Shown piece by piece: positions 53,699 to 62,864 of a stretch of DNA of 64,000 nt. The stretch is taken from contig JAXIUW010240284.1 in the NCBI GenBank assembly GCA_035591015.1, forward strand, positions 48,442 to 112,441, read 5' to 3'. A program made the position numbers and the translations under genes. Source of the DNA: Cephalothrix simula. Lineage: Eukaryota; Nemertea; Palaeonemertea; Archinemertea; Cephalotrichidae. Every line of letters starts with the position of its first letter. Position 1 is the first letter of the stretch. A model generated the notes under the pieces. That model made no database searches. It was not told where the DNA came from and saw only the letters and a list, made by a program, of their open reading frames with translations.

Positions 53699-54430
53699 CT
53701 AATATAGTCCTCCGTTCACATGTAGCACCGCACCCGTTATGTAATTAGCGTCGGGGCTAGCCAAAAACGCCACTGTTTTAGCAATATCTTCTGGCGTTCC
53801 AATCCGGGCCAGCGGTATTTCTTTAGTTAATGACTGCTTTTGTTCAGCCGTTAGCTCATCAGTCATATCGGTTTCTATAAAGCCCGGTGCAACCACGTTG
53901 CATCTGACATTACGTGAACCAAGCTCTAAAGCCAAAGACTTTGAAAAACCAACTATAGCAGACTTACTACTAGAATAATTAACCTGCCCGGCATTGCCCG
54001 TAAAACCCACGATTGAGCTAATATTAATTATTACTCCATCACGTTGCTTAACCATGCCTCTAATAACGGCCTTGGTAGTATGAAATATACCTGAAACATT
54101 AGTATTAAGTACACTGTTCCAGTCATCTTCAGTCATGCGCAAGAAGATTTGATCACGAGTTATCCCAGCATTATTTACCAAAACATCAATTCTTTTGAAT
54201 TGCTGCAAAGCCTCGGCAATACCCGTCTGCACCTGTTCTGGAACGCCAATATCAGCCTGTATTAAGCTGGCTGAGCCACCGCCTTTGATTATTTCGTCAA
54301 CGGTTTTTTGACCTCTTTCTGCGCTACGGTTTAGGCATAGCACCATATAGCCTGTGCGCCCTAATTCTAGGGCAATAGATTTGCCGATGCCCCTTCCAGA
54401 ACCCGTTACTAAGGCTACTCTTTTATCCAT
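53699..54430 (-). CDS. fabG: 3-oxoacyl-ACP reductase
   Basis: A 243-residue SDR enzyme reducing 3-oxoacyl-ACP with NADPH. GSGRGIGKSIA (Rossmann), NNAGITRDQIFLRM, the catalytic Ser of NISSIVGFTGNAGQ and YSSSKSAIVGFSK (YxxxK) are present. It lies 3 bases after fabD. Confidence 0.97.
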   Translation of the reverse strand: MDKRVALVTGSGRGIGKSIALELGRTGYMVLCLNRSAERGQKTVDEIIKGGGSASLIQADIGVPEQVQTGIAEALQQFKRIDVLVNNAGITRDQIFLRMTEDDWNSVLNTNVSGIFHTTKAVIRGMVKQRDGVIINISSIVGFTGNAGQVNYSSSKSAIVGFSKSLALELGSRNVRCNVVAPGFIETDMTDELTAEQKQSLTKEIPLARIGTPEDIAKTVAFLASPDANYITGAVLHVNGGLY

Positions 54431-54433
54431 TAT

Positions 54434-55354
54434 TTAACCTTCAAGTAGGTTGATTAGTTCGGTCAGTTCTTGGTCATTACTCACCGAAATATTTTTTGCC
54501 TTAGGAACAATGCGCTTATTCAAACGTGATAAAACCTTGCCATGCCCTATCTCAACAAAGGTTTCTATGCCCCACGAATTAATTAATTTAATAGACTTAT
54601 CCCACAAAACCGGATGATAAACCTGATGATAAAGACTATCTAGTATATCTTGAATGGCAGTTACGGGCTGGCAACTGTAATTGCTGACTACGGGTGCTGC
54701 TGGAGCGTCAAACTCAAGCATTGCTAGCACGGGGCGCAACTTATCGGCGGCGGGCTTCATCAGCGAGCAATGAAAGGGAGCGCTTACCGCTAGTTTTTTG
54801 CCTTTAAGACGCGCTAAAACTCTATCTACGGCAGCATTATGGCCTGATACAACCACCTGCCCCGGCGAATTATAATTGGCCGCAGCCACAACATCATCAT
54901 GGGCTTCTTCGGCGCAAATCTTTTCTATATCTTCGGCAGAGCTGCCTAATATGGCCGCCATGCCACCGGTTCCGACCGGTGTGGCTTCCTGCATCAGGCG
55001 TCCTCGCACATGCACTGCATAGGCGGCACTAGAGGCTTTGAGGCTTCCCGAGCAAACTAAGGCACTGTATTCACCCAATGAATGGCCGGCAAAGTAGCTG
55101 GGATTGATGTCTACTCTAGTCGCAATGGCCTTCCAAATAGCGCAAGAAAGAGTCTGAATGGCAGGCTGTGAATACTGAGTAAGACCTAGTTTTTCAGCGG
55201 GACCATCTAAGCACAGCTTTTGAAGATCAAACTCTAACCGTTCGCTGGCTTCTTCAAAAACTAGACGTACCTCGCTGTAACGACTGATAAAGTCGCTGCC
55301 CATGCCCACTTCTTGGGTGCCTTGACCGGGAAAGATAGCGGCGAATCTATCCAT
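54434..55354 (-). CDS. fabD: Malonyl-CoA:ACP transacylase
   Basis: A 306-residue enzyme that loads malonate onto ACP. IFPGQGTQEVGMG, the nucleophile AGHSLGEYSALVCSG and the catalytic-His region SAPFHCSLM are visible. It follows rpmF directly; plsX and fabH, usually between the two, are not here. Confidence 0.97.
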   Translation of the reverse strand: MDRFAAIFPGQGTQEVGMGSDFISRYSEVRLVFEEASERLEFDLQKLCLDGPAEKLGLTQYSQPAIQTLSCAIWKAIATRVDINPSYFAGHSLGEYSALVCSGSLKASSAAYAVHVRGRLMQEATPVGTGGMAAILGSSAEDIEKICAEEAHDDVVAAANYNSPGQVVVSGHNAAVDRVLARLKGKKLAVSAPFHCSLMKPAADKLRPVLAMLEFDAPAAPVVSNYSCQPVTAIQDILDSLYHQVYHPVLWDKSIKLINSWGIETFVEIGHGKVLSRLNKRIVPKAKNISVSNDQELTELINLLEG

Positions 55355-55362
55355 AGATGAGC

Positions 55363-55533
55363 TTATTCAACGATGCGAGCGCCACGATAATGGCCGCATT
55401 CTGCACAAATGCGGTGAGGCTGTGTTATTTGAGCACAATTACTACAGCGACTGGCTGCAGGAGCCTGTAACGCATGATGGCTACGGCGTTGCCTTTTAAC
55501 GCGCTTAGATGTTTTCCGTTTGGGAACTGCCAT
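55363..55533 (-). CDS. rpmF: 50S ribosomal protein L32
   Basis: A 56-residue protein, start ATG 55533, stop 55363. The N-terminus MAVPKRKTSKRVKRQRRSHH is nearly universal for L32; two CxxC pairs (CSNC and CAEC) form the zinc ribbon. The start overlaps the YceD gene by 29 bases, and it precedes fabD by 8 bases. Confidence 0.97.
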   Translation of the reverse strand: MAVPKRKTSKRVKRQRRSHHALQAPAASRCSNCAQITQPHRICAECGHYRGARIVE

Positions 55534-56041
55534 TAATCTTAACCTTGCTTAAAAAATCAACAAATGGATTATTAACTGCCTTAGGCTGCTCAATGCGTGG
55601 TTTACAACATTTTAAGCACCGCCCGTCATCATCAACGGGTATGCGTTGCTCATCAGCCCACAGCAAGACCTCATCCTCTATAATACTGGCGAGGTCTATG
55701 TTCTCTCCGTTGAAGGGTAGCACACTCAAACCAACACTGTCCATGTAAAATTCACAACTGTTGCCCTGAGCCTCATCTGCAGAAAGTATCACCTCAAAAC
55801 TCTCCGCATAGCGAGCCGTAACCGGATCAGCACAACGATGGCATTGTAGGCTAATTTTGCCCTCAAGGCTACAATTAATCCGCACCTGTTCGCCATGTAC
55901 GGCGAAGTGCGCCATGCCTAACAGACTGCCCGATTGCTGACCGTGCAACTCAGCTAAACGCTTGAAGATATTTACTGAAAAATTTAATTGCTGCTTGAGG
56001 CCTGCTTCAGGCAAGGCCGAATACTTAAAATTTAGATTCAT
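55505..56041 (-). CDS. yceD: YceD/DUF177 family protein
   Basis: A 178-residue protein of the YceD family, normally found before rpmF and linked to 23S rRNA maturation. CHRCADPV and a second CLKCCKP pair suggest metal binding. Family features include SLQCHRCADPVTARYAESFEV and the closing NPFVDFLSKVK. It overlaps rpmF. Confidence 0.9.
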   Translation of the reverse strand: MNLNFKYSALPEAGLKQQLNFSVNIFKRLAELHGQQSGSLLGMAHFAVHGEQVRINCSLEGKISLQCHRCADPVTARYAESFEVILSADEAQGNSCEFYMDSVGLSVLPFNGENIDLASIIEDEVLLWADEQRIPVDDDGRCLKCCKPRIEQPKAVNNPFVDFLSKVKINGSSQTENI

Positions 56042-56331
56042 GCTACCCCAATACTTATTAATACCCTTGCTAAAAGACCCTTACCAAAAGTATTTTGATT
56101 AAAAGTCTCTTACCCGTAAGTACCTTGCCTAAAAGCCTCTTACCTAAAAATCTTTGCCTAAAAAACTATGCCTAAAGTGGACTATCAAAAACCTAGCCGC
56201 TGGCAGTCAGTTTGGTCAACATCCAACATATTTGTCCATGGTCTGTCCGCAAGACTTAAACGGTGCTTGCCAACTAAATCAAAGCCGAGCATCACTCTAA
56301 CTGCATCAACGAATTATAGCACAAAGCTATG
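56042..56331. repeat. Spacer with CTTGCCTAAAAG-type degenerate repeats
   Basis: 290 bases between yceD and fmt. From about 56065 to 56175 the words CTTGCTAAAAGACCCTTACC, TTGCCTAAAAGCC and TCTTACCTAAAAA recur six or more times. No gene. Confidence 0.55.
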
Positions 56332-57261
56332 TTAAATACCCAGCCGTTGCCCTATCAGCTGCGGGCGACCACGAATAAAATCTGGCCAAGCCATAGCGGT
56401 TTTACCTTGGGGCTTAACGCAAATCAGCCTAAGATTGCCACCTATTGTTTTAATTATGCCGCCTAGGGTTATTTGCCCTACGTCAGCATTTGGTTCAGAT
56501 TGATTAGTCATCTCTACTGTAACTAGTTGTAAACGTTGACCAAGCACAAAACTATAGCAACCCGGCCAAATATCAAAGGCACGTGTCATGCGTTGAATGT
56601 ATAAGGCTGAGTACTTTTGCCAGTCAATGCAGCCATCTTCTTTTTTAATCAGTGGGGCATAGGTGGCCAGATGCTCATCTTGCTGTTCTAGTTGGGGATT
56701 AGGGCTAAGCATTTGTGGCAGACTAGCCTCAAAGAGTAATCGGGCTTGGTGGCTGAGTTGCTCAAAGAGCTGCGCAGTACCTAGCTGCTCAGTAATGGCC
56801 ACAGGATTGCTTTTGGACAGCACAGGCCCTTGGTCAAGGGCTTTAACCATGCGCTGAATACTAACGCCCGTTGTCGTGTCTCCATTAAGAATGGCGGCCT
56901 GAACGGGGCTTGCTCCACGCCAGCGCGGCAGCATTGAAAAATGAACATTATAGGCTCCGTAGCAGGAACTATTGAGTACGACTTCGGGAATAATCCGCCC
57001 ATAGGCAGTAACTATAATTAAATCTGCGGATTGCTGTTGCATAATTGCGCTTAATTCGGCCTTAGTAGCTGGTGTAGCAACGGCAATATTCATGCTGATA
57101 GCGGCTTGCTTAACCGCACAGGCTTCCATTTTATGGCCTCTGCCAACCCGCTTGTCAGGCTGAGTTAGGGCGCAGATAACCTCGGTTTGGGAGTGATTAG
57201 CCAAACATTCTAAAATAGGAACGGCAATCGCTGGACTGCCCATAAAGATCACCTTGACCAT
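56332..57261 (-). CDS. fmt: Methionyl-tRNA formyltransferase
   Basis: A 309-residue enzyme that formylates initiator Met-tRNA. VIFMGSPAIAVPILE, LTQPDKRVGRG, YNVHFSMLPRWRGASPVQ (catalytic Asn-His) and GDTTTGVSIQRM are standard. No def (deformylase) is adjacent. Confidence 0.97.
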   Translation of the reverse strand: MVKVIFMGSPAIAVPILECLANHSQTEVICALTQPDKRVGRGHKMEACAVKQAAISMNIAVATPATKAELSAIMQQQSADLIIVTAYGRIIPEVVLNSSCYGAYNVHFSMLPRWRGASPVQAAILNGDTTTGVSIQRMVKALDQGPVLSKSNPVAITEQLGTAQLFEQLSHQARLLFEASLPQMLSPNPQLEQQDEHLATYAPLIKKEDGCIDWQKYSALYIQRMTRAFDIWPGCYSFVLGQRLQLVTVEMTNQSEPNADVGQITLGGIIKTIGGNLRLICVKPQGKTAMAWPDFIRGRPQLIGQRLGI

Positions 57262-57264
57262 GCC

Positions 57265-58149
57265 TTAATCTGTCCTTAATCCAAAAAACTTTATTGACTG
57301 TGGGGTATAGGCGAACAATGCTGACAAAAACTTATTGTCATCCGCATCTAGTTGTAGAAAAAGTTTATTTTTGATATGCGCTAGAGTTTTTAGGCCATAG
57401 AGAGTGCTCAAAAACTTAGCGATTAATTCTGGCTTAGTATCAGCCGTGGTAACCACTAACCAGTAGTTAGATAGTGAGCGAATAGAATCTAAAACGGGCA
57501 ATGGTGCTGGAATAAGCCACGGATGAGCCAAGCCAAGCCGCTCTAGCAGGGCATTATTAATGGGTACTATGCGCATGTTAGGGTTCTGCGACATTATGGA
57601 GGTGCTTTGCTGTGATGGAAAACTATCTTCAATAATGTAATTCGCCGGCAGATTGACCCCAGTTAGCGGTAGAATAAGCGAGCGTTGTTCGCTGGCCGAC
57701 CACTCAAGCAGGCTAGTATAAATATAGTCGGCCACAGTTGACACGTAGGTTGGATTGCGTAATGGTAAATTAATTGAGTTACTTACTGAACTTAGGCCAT
57801 AAATGTAGCGTGGCCACAGTGCTGCTACGACCAAAATAGAGTTATTATCGGCCATAGAATACAGCTCACCCGATGCTACAATGGCAAATTGAGTCAGCTG
57901 ACGCTCAAGCGAGCGTTTTTGAGCATAGGTGCTATGGATGGTTTTTACTCGCAGGGCATCGGGGCTGATTAAACGGTGATTGTTCCAGATAACCGATAGT
58001 TGGTCGCCAAAGCTGGCTAAATCTGGTTGGTCGGCCGGTACCGATAGCTCAGCTATGGGTTTAGCCTGAGCAGAAAAAGCACTTAATAATATCAGTCCGA
58101 TTATGTATGCGCTAAACTTAGTTTTAGTTGAGGCAATCATCTTAATCAA
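57265..58149 (-). CDS. Putative periplasmic binding protein (TAXI-like)
   Basis: A 294-residue exported protein with a signal peptide (YIIGLILLSAFSAQA). GELYSMADNNSILVVAALWPRYIYG and MRIVPINNALLERLGLAHPWLIPAPLP are reminiscent of TAXI-type TRAP solute receptors, but the match is weak and no TRAP permease is near. It ends 3 bases before fmt, so it may share its transcript. An alternative ATG is at 58140. Confidence 0.4.
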   Translation of the reverse strand: MIKMIASTKTKFSAYIIGLILLSAFSAQAKPIAELSVPADQPDLASFGDQLSVIWNNHRLISPDALRVKTIHSTYAQKRSLERQLTQFAIVASGELYSMADNNSILVVAALWPRYIYGLSSVSNSINLPLRNPTYVSTVADYIYTSLLEWSASEQRSLILPLTGVNLPANYIIEDSFPSQQSTSIMSQNPNMRIVPINNALLERLGLAHPWLIPAPLPVLDSIRSLSNYWLVVTTADTKPELIAKFLSTLYGLKTLAHIKNKLFLQLDADDNKFLSALFAYTPQSIKFFGLRTD

Positions 58150-58195
58150 AAATTAGCAATGTCAGCTAATCACTATAACATACACGCCATCTGAA

Positions 58196-59302
58196 ATGGT
58201 TGAACCACAGGCAACCAAAAGTATTCGCTCGGGCTTTATAAGCGTAATCGGACCGCCCAATGTGGGCAAATCAACGCTGATTAACAGAATTGTCGGCCGA
58301 CCGGTATCAATTACGGCTGATAAGCCACATACCACTCGCCAGCGCATTTTAGGAATTCGTACGTCTGATCAGGCACAAATGGTTTTTATTGATAGCCCCG
58401 GCATTCATCTAGCGCGCGATGACTTTAATAAGAACATGGTTAATCAGGCTCTTCTAGCGATTGCTGAGGCTGATTTGACTTTGCTTGTAGAAAGCATTGA
58501 TGGTTTGCGTCTGCAGTCGCCAATTTGGGAATACATCATTCAGCATCTTTCTGGTCGGTGCTGGCTGGTGCTGAATAAAATAGACTTAGCCCGCCCTAAT
58601 GAAATCCATACTGCGCTTGAAGTTATTAATCAAAAAGTCGCCTGCAAAGAAACGCCCAACTTGAATAACCTAAATAATTCAGCCGACTTAGATAACTTAG
58701 ACACCTCAGACAACTTAGTTAGAAACGGGATGATTGATGCAAAACCAAACCATAACAGCACTGCGCCTGAAGACTCAGCCCTAAGTCATGCAGAACAAGA
58801 ACAGTCGTCTACTACCTCTGCCACTGCGCTAGGCGCAAAGACTGAGTTTGAAAAGATTTTCACCATTTCTGCCAGCCGTGGTTATGGTGTAAAGAAGCTG
58901 GTTAAAGAATTAGAACAAAAATTAGACCACGGACCGCTGTACTTTCCACCTGATGTTAATAGCGACCAAACCTTAGCGCAAATTATTGCTGAATGGGTGC
59001 GTCAAGAGATTTTTCGTCAAACTCATGAGGAAGTTCCGTATCAGACTACGGTAAGGGTGAGCAGCCTCACGCAGAGCCCAGAGCTAATCCGTGCTGAAGC
59101 CGATATAATTGTTGGTACGGCATCGCAACGGGGCATTATTATTGGTCGGGGTGGCAAAATGCTTAAATCAATCGGCTCTAAGGCTCGTCAAAACCTAGAA
59201 TATGTGTTGAATACCAAGGTTTATCTGCGTAATCAAGTTCGGGTCAAAAAGAATTGGCAGGCTGAGTATTGGCCGGCTCTAACCGATGAAGATATCATCT
59301 AG
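58196..59302 (+). CDS. era: GTPase Era with an insertion in the G domain
   Basis: A 368-residue GTPase for 16S rRNA maturation and 30S assembly. G1 GPPNVGKSTL, G2 TTRQRILG, G3 DSPGIHL, G4 NKID (about 127) and G5 SASRGYG are all present, and the C-terminal KH domain has IIIGRGGKMLKSIGSKARQNLE. Era is usually about 300 residues; the excess is a Asn/Asp/Ser-rich stretch at about residues 150-218 between G4 and G5. Confidence 0.96.
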   Translation: MVEPQATKSIRSGFISVIGPPNVGKSTLINRIVGRPVSITADKPHTTRQRILGIRTSDQAQMVFIDSPGIHLARDDFNKNMVNQALLAIAEADLTLLVESIDGLRLQSPIWEYIIQHLSGRCWLVLNKIDLARPNEIHTALEVINQKVACKETPNLNNLNNSADLDNLDTSDNLVRNGMIDAKPNHNSTAPEDSALSHAEQEQSSTTSATALGAKTEFEKIFTISASRGYGVKKLVKELEQKLDHGPLYFPPDVNSDQTLAQIIAEWVRQEIFRQTHEEVPYQTTVRVSSLTQSPELIRAEADIIVGTASQRGIIIGRGGKMLKSIGSKARQNLEYVLNTKVYLRNQVRVKKNWQAEYWPALTDEDII

Positions 59303-61204
59303 CGAATTGTCTTCTAGCTGCTGAAAAAGTTTCTCTAAGCTGCTCAAAAAAGGCTCTCTGAGCCAATAATCTCCGTTATGAATACCCGTTACAAAGTGGC
59401 GATAGAGGTCTAGCTGGGCAATTATGCTTTGACTGGGAGCAATGCGTGGTCGTCTGTGGGCAATATCTTCTAACAAGCGCACCGCAAAGCCCGGTGAAGC
59501 GGCTCGTCTAAACTGATCAAGCACCAAAAAGGGTGCAATGGTTAGGGCATCAACTATCGTGGTCGTGGGAATGGTATAGAGCATTTTAGAGACCATTGGC
59601 CGTTGCAGACCATATACCAAGTGCCGTAGCGGAAAGTGCCGCTCAATCAAATTATCAAGCAGAGCGCATTCAAATTCGCTCCGCTGGCGCAACCATAGCA
59701 GCAGCGGTTCGCCAAGCCAATCAAGGTCTTTGCGCTGGGCGATTTTGCGTAGAGCCAACAATAATTCTTGGTTACAGTGCTGAGGCTCGCCATAGAGCTT
59801 TTGGCCAGATTTCAGCCGTTCTTCTGCTGATAACGGCAGTGCTTCAAGCATATTCTTGCCGGAAACAAAGGGCAGCTGCTCATAGAAGTATTGCAGAGTT
59901 CCTAAGCCGACCGACAATTCTTCAAGTGCCTTAACCAATAGGCGAAACTGACTTACTGAGTAGTCTCCAAAGCAAGTTTTCAGCGGAATTCCATTAGTCA
60001 TCCATTCTAAGGGCGGGGGTAGGCTTGGTTTGGCATCGGCCTGCGTAGGCAAACTAACCCGAGCCTGCCTATAGCTAATATTTTGGAGCTCGCCATCTAA
60101 CTCTGGCTGAATAAGAGCAAACCACTCAATAAAGCCTTCACTAAGGCGCAGACGATGATTAATAATCTGAACCTGCTCATAGCCCAAAATCTGGCTAACA
60201 AGTCGCTTGTTGACGGGCATAGACTTAGCCTTCGTCCACTTACTTTGCCACATGGCCAAGGTTTGCGAAAAAATAAGTCTGAAAAAATTTCTTATGAAGG
60301 CATCTTGAGGGTGCTTGCTAAGACTAAGCAGAGTTTTTTGACTGGCGGCACCCACAATAATCACTAAGTGCTGATTATCATTAGCTAAACGAATGGCTAG
60401 ACCGTCATCGGGCAAGGCATTTTCTGGAACTAGCATTGACTGGCAAAAGGCTGGTTGCCCAAAAACTCTACTAAGCAAGGGCATCGTATTCAACACAAAA
60501 AATGTTTGACGCCACACTAAATTGGCCTGCTCGCTCATTAAAATACGCTCATCAGCACTGCGTTGCTGGGGTTCTACTCGTTTTGGTTGAGGCTGATAGG
60601 CGCCTTCAACAATGGTTTGCAGAGTCCGATTAAGCGCACTCTTTGAGCTGGCTTCTTCTATAACATCACGGGTGTTCGTATCAACCAACAGACTAAGGCT
60701 AAATGCCTGACCACCATCGCCCTGCACATGGGCGGTGATCATACTAAAGCTAGTTGAGGCCGGCAGTAGTCGTGGAATAATCTTTATTAACCCCGGCGCA
60801 ACCAACACCGATTGCAGGGGATTACTCTCTCTGGTTATAAATTGAATAATCTCGCTGCCATAGCTCAAGGCATGGTTGAAAATCTGCTTTAGGTCTATAT
60901 TATGGGGCTTATTACCGGGTTTATTGCCATTCTGATTGCTATTCTGATTAGACTGCTTCGCTAGGTGTTTCAGAGCTTCTTCATCTTTTTCTGCAATTTC
61001 TATAACTAGGGCTAGTGATGCGCAGTTTTGATAATTAGGCGCAATCAGTTTATTTTTGCGCTGGCTAAGGCGTAAAATGTTGGTTTGCTGACCGCTACAC
61101 TCGATTATGCTAAGAGGGATGCCAAATTGTGCTGCGAGGCCATTCAAAGCTGTCCGAAGGTAGGCATGACTGAATAGCTCAAGATAAGTTGTGTATTTTT
61201 TCAT
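59279..61204 (-). CDS. Unrecognised 641-residue protein between era and lnt
   Basis: An intact 641-codon frame. The product has no signal peptide or membrane helix, is rich in Leu, Gln and Arg, and contains an Asn/Gln-rich low-complexity patch at about 84-100 (NQNSNQNGNKPGNKP). The last third (LERHFPLRHLVYGLQRPMV..., LLEDIAHRRPRIA) is helical. I cannot assign a family. It overlaps the lnt end by 4 bases and so is probably co-transcribed downstream of lnt. Its 3' end also overlaps the era end by 24 bases. Confidence 0.7.
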   Translation of the reverse strand: MKKYTTYLELFSHAYLRTALNGLAAQFGIPLSIIECSGQQTNILRLSQRKNKLIAPNYQNCASLALVIEIAEKDEEALKHLAKQSNQNSNQNGNKPGNKPHNIDLKQIFNHALSYGSEIIQFITRESNPLQSVLVAPGLIKIIPRLLPASTSFSMITAHVQGDGGQAFSLSLLVDTNTRDVIEEASSKSALNRTLQTIVEGAYQPQPKRVEPQQRSADERILMSEQANLVWRQTFFVLNTMPLLSRVFGQPAFCQSMLVPENALPDDGLAIRLANDNQHLVIIVGAASQKTLLSLSKHPQDAFIRNFFRLIFSQTLAMWQSKWTKAKSMPVNKRLVSQILGYEQVQIINHRLRLSEGFIEWFALIQPELDGELQNISYRQARVSLPTQADAKPSLPPPLEWMTNGIPLKTCFGDYSVSQFRLLVKALEELSVGLGTLQYFYEQLPFVSGKNMLEALPLSAEERLKSGQKLYGEPQHCNQELLLALRKIAQRKDLDWLGEPLLLWLRQRSEFECALLDNLIERHFPLRHLVYGLQRPMVSKMLYTIPTTTIVDALTIAPFLVLDQFRRAASPGFAVRLLEDIAHRRPRIAPSQSIIAQLDLYRHFVTGIHNGDYWLREPFLSSLEKLFQQLEDNSLDDIFIG

Positions 61205-62775
61205 CGCTCCAAGTTTGACCGATTATAAATACTTACCGCTCTTAACGCCGCAAGTGCCAAGAACAGCAATGCCAAAAACAATAGCCATGCATAATCTCCC
61301 CAGCGGGCTTGAACGGTTATTTGATTGTTCAGCTGAGGATAAACCACTGCCAATTCATTGGGCTGATAAAGTTTTATGGTTCCAGCTGATATAAAAGCAG
61401 AATAACCATGATTACTCACAAAGACCATATCACGTTTAACCGCCACCGATTGCACTGCGCTGGCCAGCAAGTGATGTCGGCTAATGAGGGGGCTAAACCA
61501 AGCATGATTAGAAATTACCGTAATCCATTCAGCCCCATCACGAACAAGAGCGTGGTAAGCATCACTAATCAAACTATCTGAGCAAATCATTACTCCTAAA
61601 CGGTAGTCTGCCATGTAACCCCAAGTTTCGCCTCGGCTATAGCTAAAATCTACTCCGCTGATGCTGTGGGGCATAATCCATCGTAACGCCGCTGGAATAT
61701 ACTCGCCTAACGGAACTAAACCACGCTTGTTATACTGCTGATAGCCTAACTCATCGGATTGAACCAAAAAGGCCGCATTAAAATATTTGTCGCCTCGCCA
61801 GTGGTCGGCACCAAATAAGATATTCGTCTGCAAGACCTTCGCCAAGGCTGCACTGTCAACAAAAACTTTTTCAGAAAATAGCCCCAAGGCACTTTCTGGC
61901 CACACTAGTAGATCAAGCTGCTCTGAGCCACCCAAACTGTGCCTCGCATAATAATTAAAGGCATCGCCGGCTGCATCAAGCTCAATATCTCCGGGCATAA
62001 TGCCAACTCTGTAGGTACTTGTATAGGCATCGTTAGGGCTGCCACTGGGGCTTTCGCTAATTTTTGTTGATGCAGCAACGCCTGACGGTGTGGCTGGAGG
62101 TGCTATAGGCTGCACTAGTATTACAAGCATTGTCAGCAATACGGCTAATGCTGGCCATCGGCGATTGAGCTTTTCTAGCGACCACAGCACCAATCCGCTG
62201 AAGATTACCATCAGGCACACATAGCCTTTGGCACCAATATATGGTAGCAGTAGCCATGCACCCCAAGTTGCACTTTGTCCAACAACTATGCTGCCCCAGC
62301 TTAATCCACCAAATGCAATAGCTACGGCCGCCTCTTTTAGGCTGTAGAATATCGCCAGCAAACCAAATAAAGACAGCCCCGTCCAACGCCAAATATAGCG
62401 TGGCGCAACCAAGCACAGCACCTCAATCGCGACCAAAAGCGCTCCTAATGCAACCAAGGCAACAACGAACACAAATCCATTTGTATCGCCCAAGACCACT
62501 GCGGTATGGTAGCTCCAGCCATAGCGGATGATAAAGCTGGCTGCTGAAAACCCCCAAGCCGTCCACCACAACCACGGGCTTTTCGCTATACACCATAACA
62601 AGGGCATACTAACCAACCAAGCCCAAGCCGGCCACACAGACCAATAAACAGGAATAGCCTGAATGACTGCTGCCAATAAGCCTAACAGCAGTGCTCTTAC
62701 TTGTGGCTTCGCCCAGAAAAAATCAGTTTTGCTATTAGTCAAAATCAGTGCTCCTTTTGGCTGGTACATACTCAT
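61201..62775 (-). CDS. lnt: Apolipoprotein N-acyltransferase
   Basis: A 524-residue inner-membrane enzyme adding the third acyl chain to lipoproteins. The N-terminal half has six to seven helices; the C-terminal half is a nitrilase-fold domain. The catalytic Glu lies in LVWPESALGLF, the Lys in YNKRGLVPLGEYIP and the Cys in GVMICSDSL. The glutamate that usually follows two residues after the Cys (CYE) is Ser here. There is one more helix at the C-terminus. Confidence 0.92.
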   Translation of the reverse strand: MSMYQPKGALILTNSKTDFFWAKPQVRALLLGLLAAVIQAIPVYWSVWPAWAWLVSMPLLWCIAKSPWLWWTAWGFSAASFIIRYGWSYHTAVVLGDTNGFVFVVALVALGALLVAIEVLCLVAPRYIWRWTGLSLFGLLAIFYSLKEAAVAIAFGGLSWGSIVVGQSATWGAWLLLPYIGAKGYVCLMVIFSGLVLWSLEKLNRRWPALAVLLTMLVILVQPIAPPATPSGVAASTKISESPSGSPNDAYTSTYRVGIMPGDIELDAAGDAFNYYARHSLGGSEQLDLLVWPESALGLFSEKVFVDSAALAKVLQTNILFGADHWRGDKYFNAAFLVQSDELGYQQYNKRGLVPLGEYIPAALRWIMPHSISGVDFSYSRGETWGYMADYRLGVMICSDSLISDAYHALVRDGAEWITVISNHAWFSPLISRHHLLASAVQSVAVKRDMVFVSNHGYSAFISAGTIKLYQPNELAVVYPQLNNQITVQARWGDYAWLLFLALLFLALAALRAVSIYNRSNLER

Positions 62776-62864
62776 AGCATAGCCTGAAAATCAAAGTAGG
62801 TGGCTTTTATGCTATGATGTTCCGCTTAGGATTGAATATAGCAATATGCAGACCGTAGCCGATT

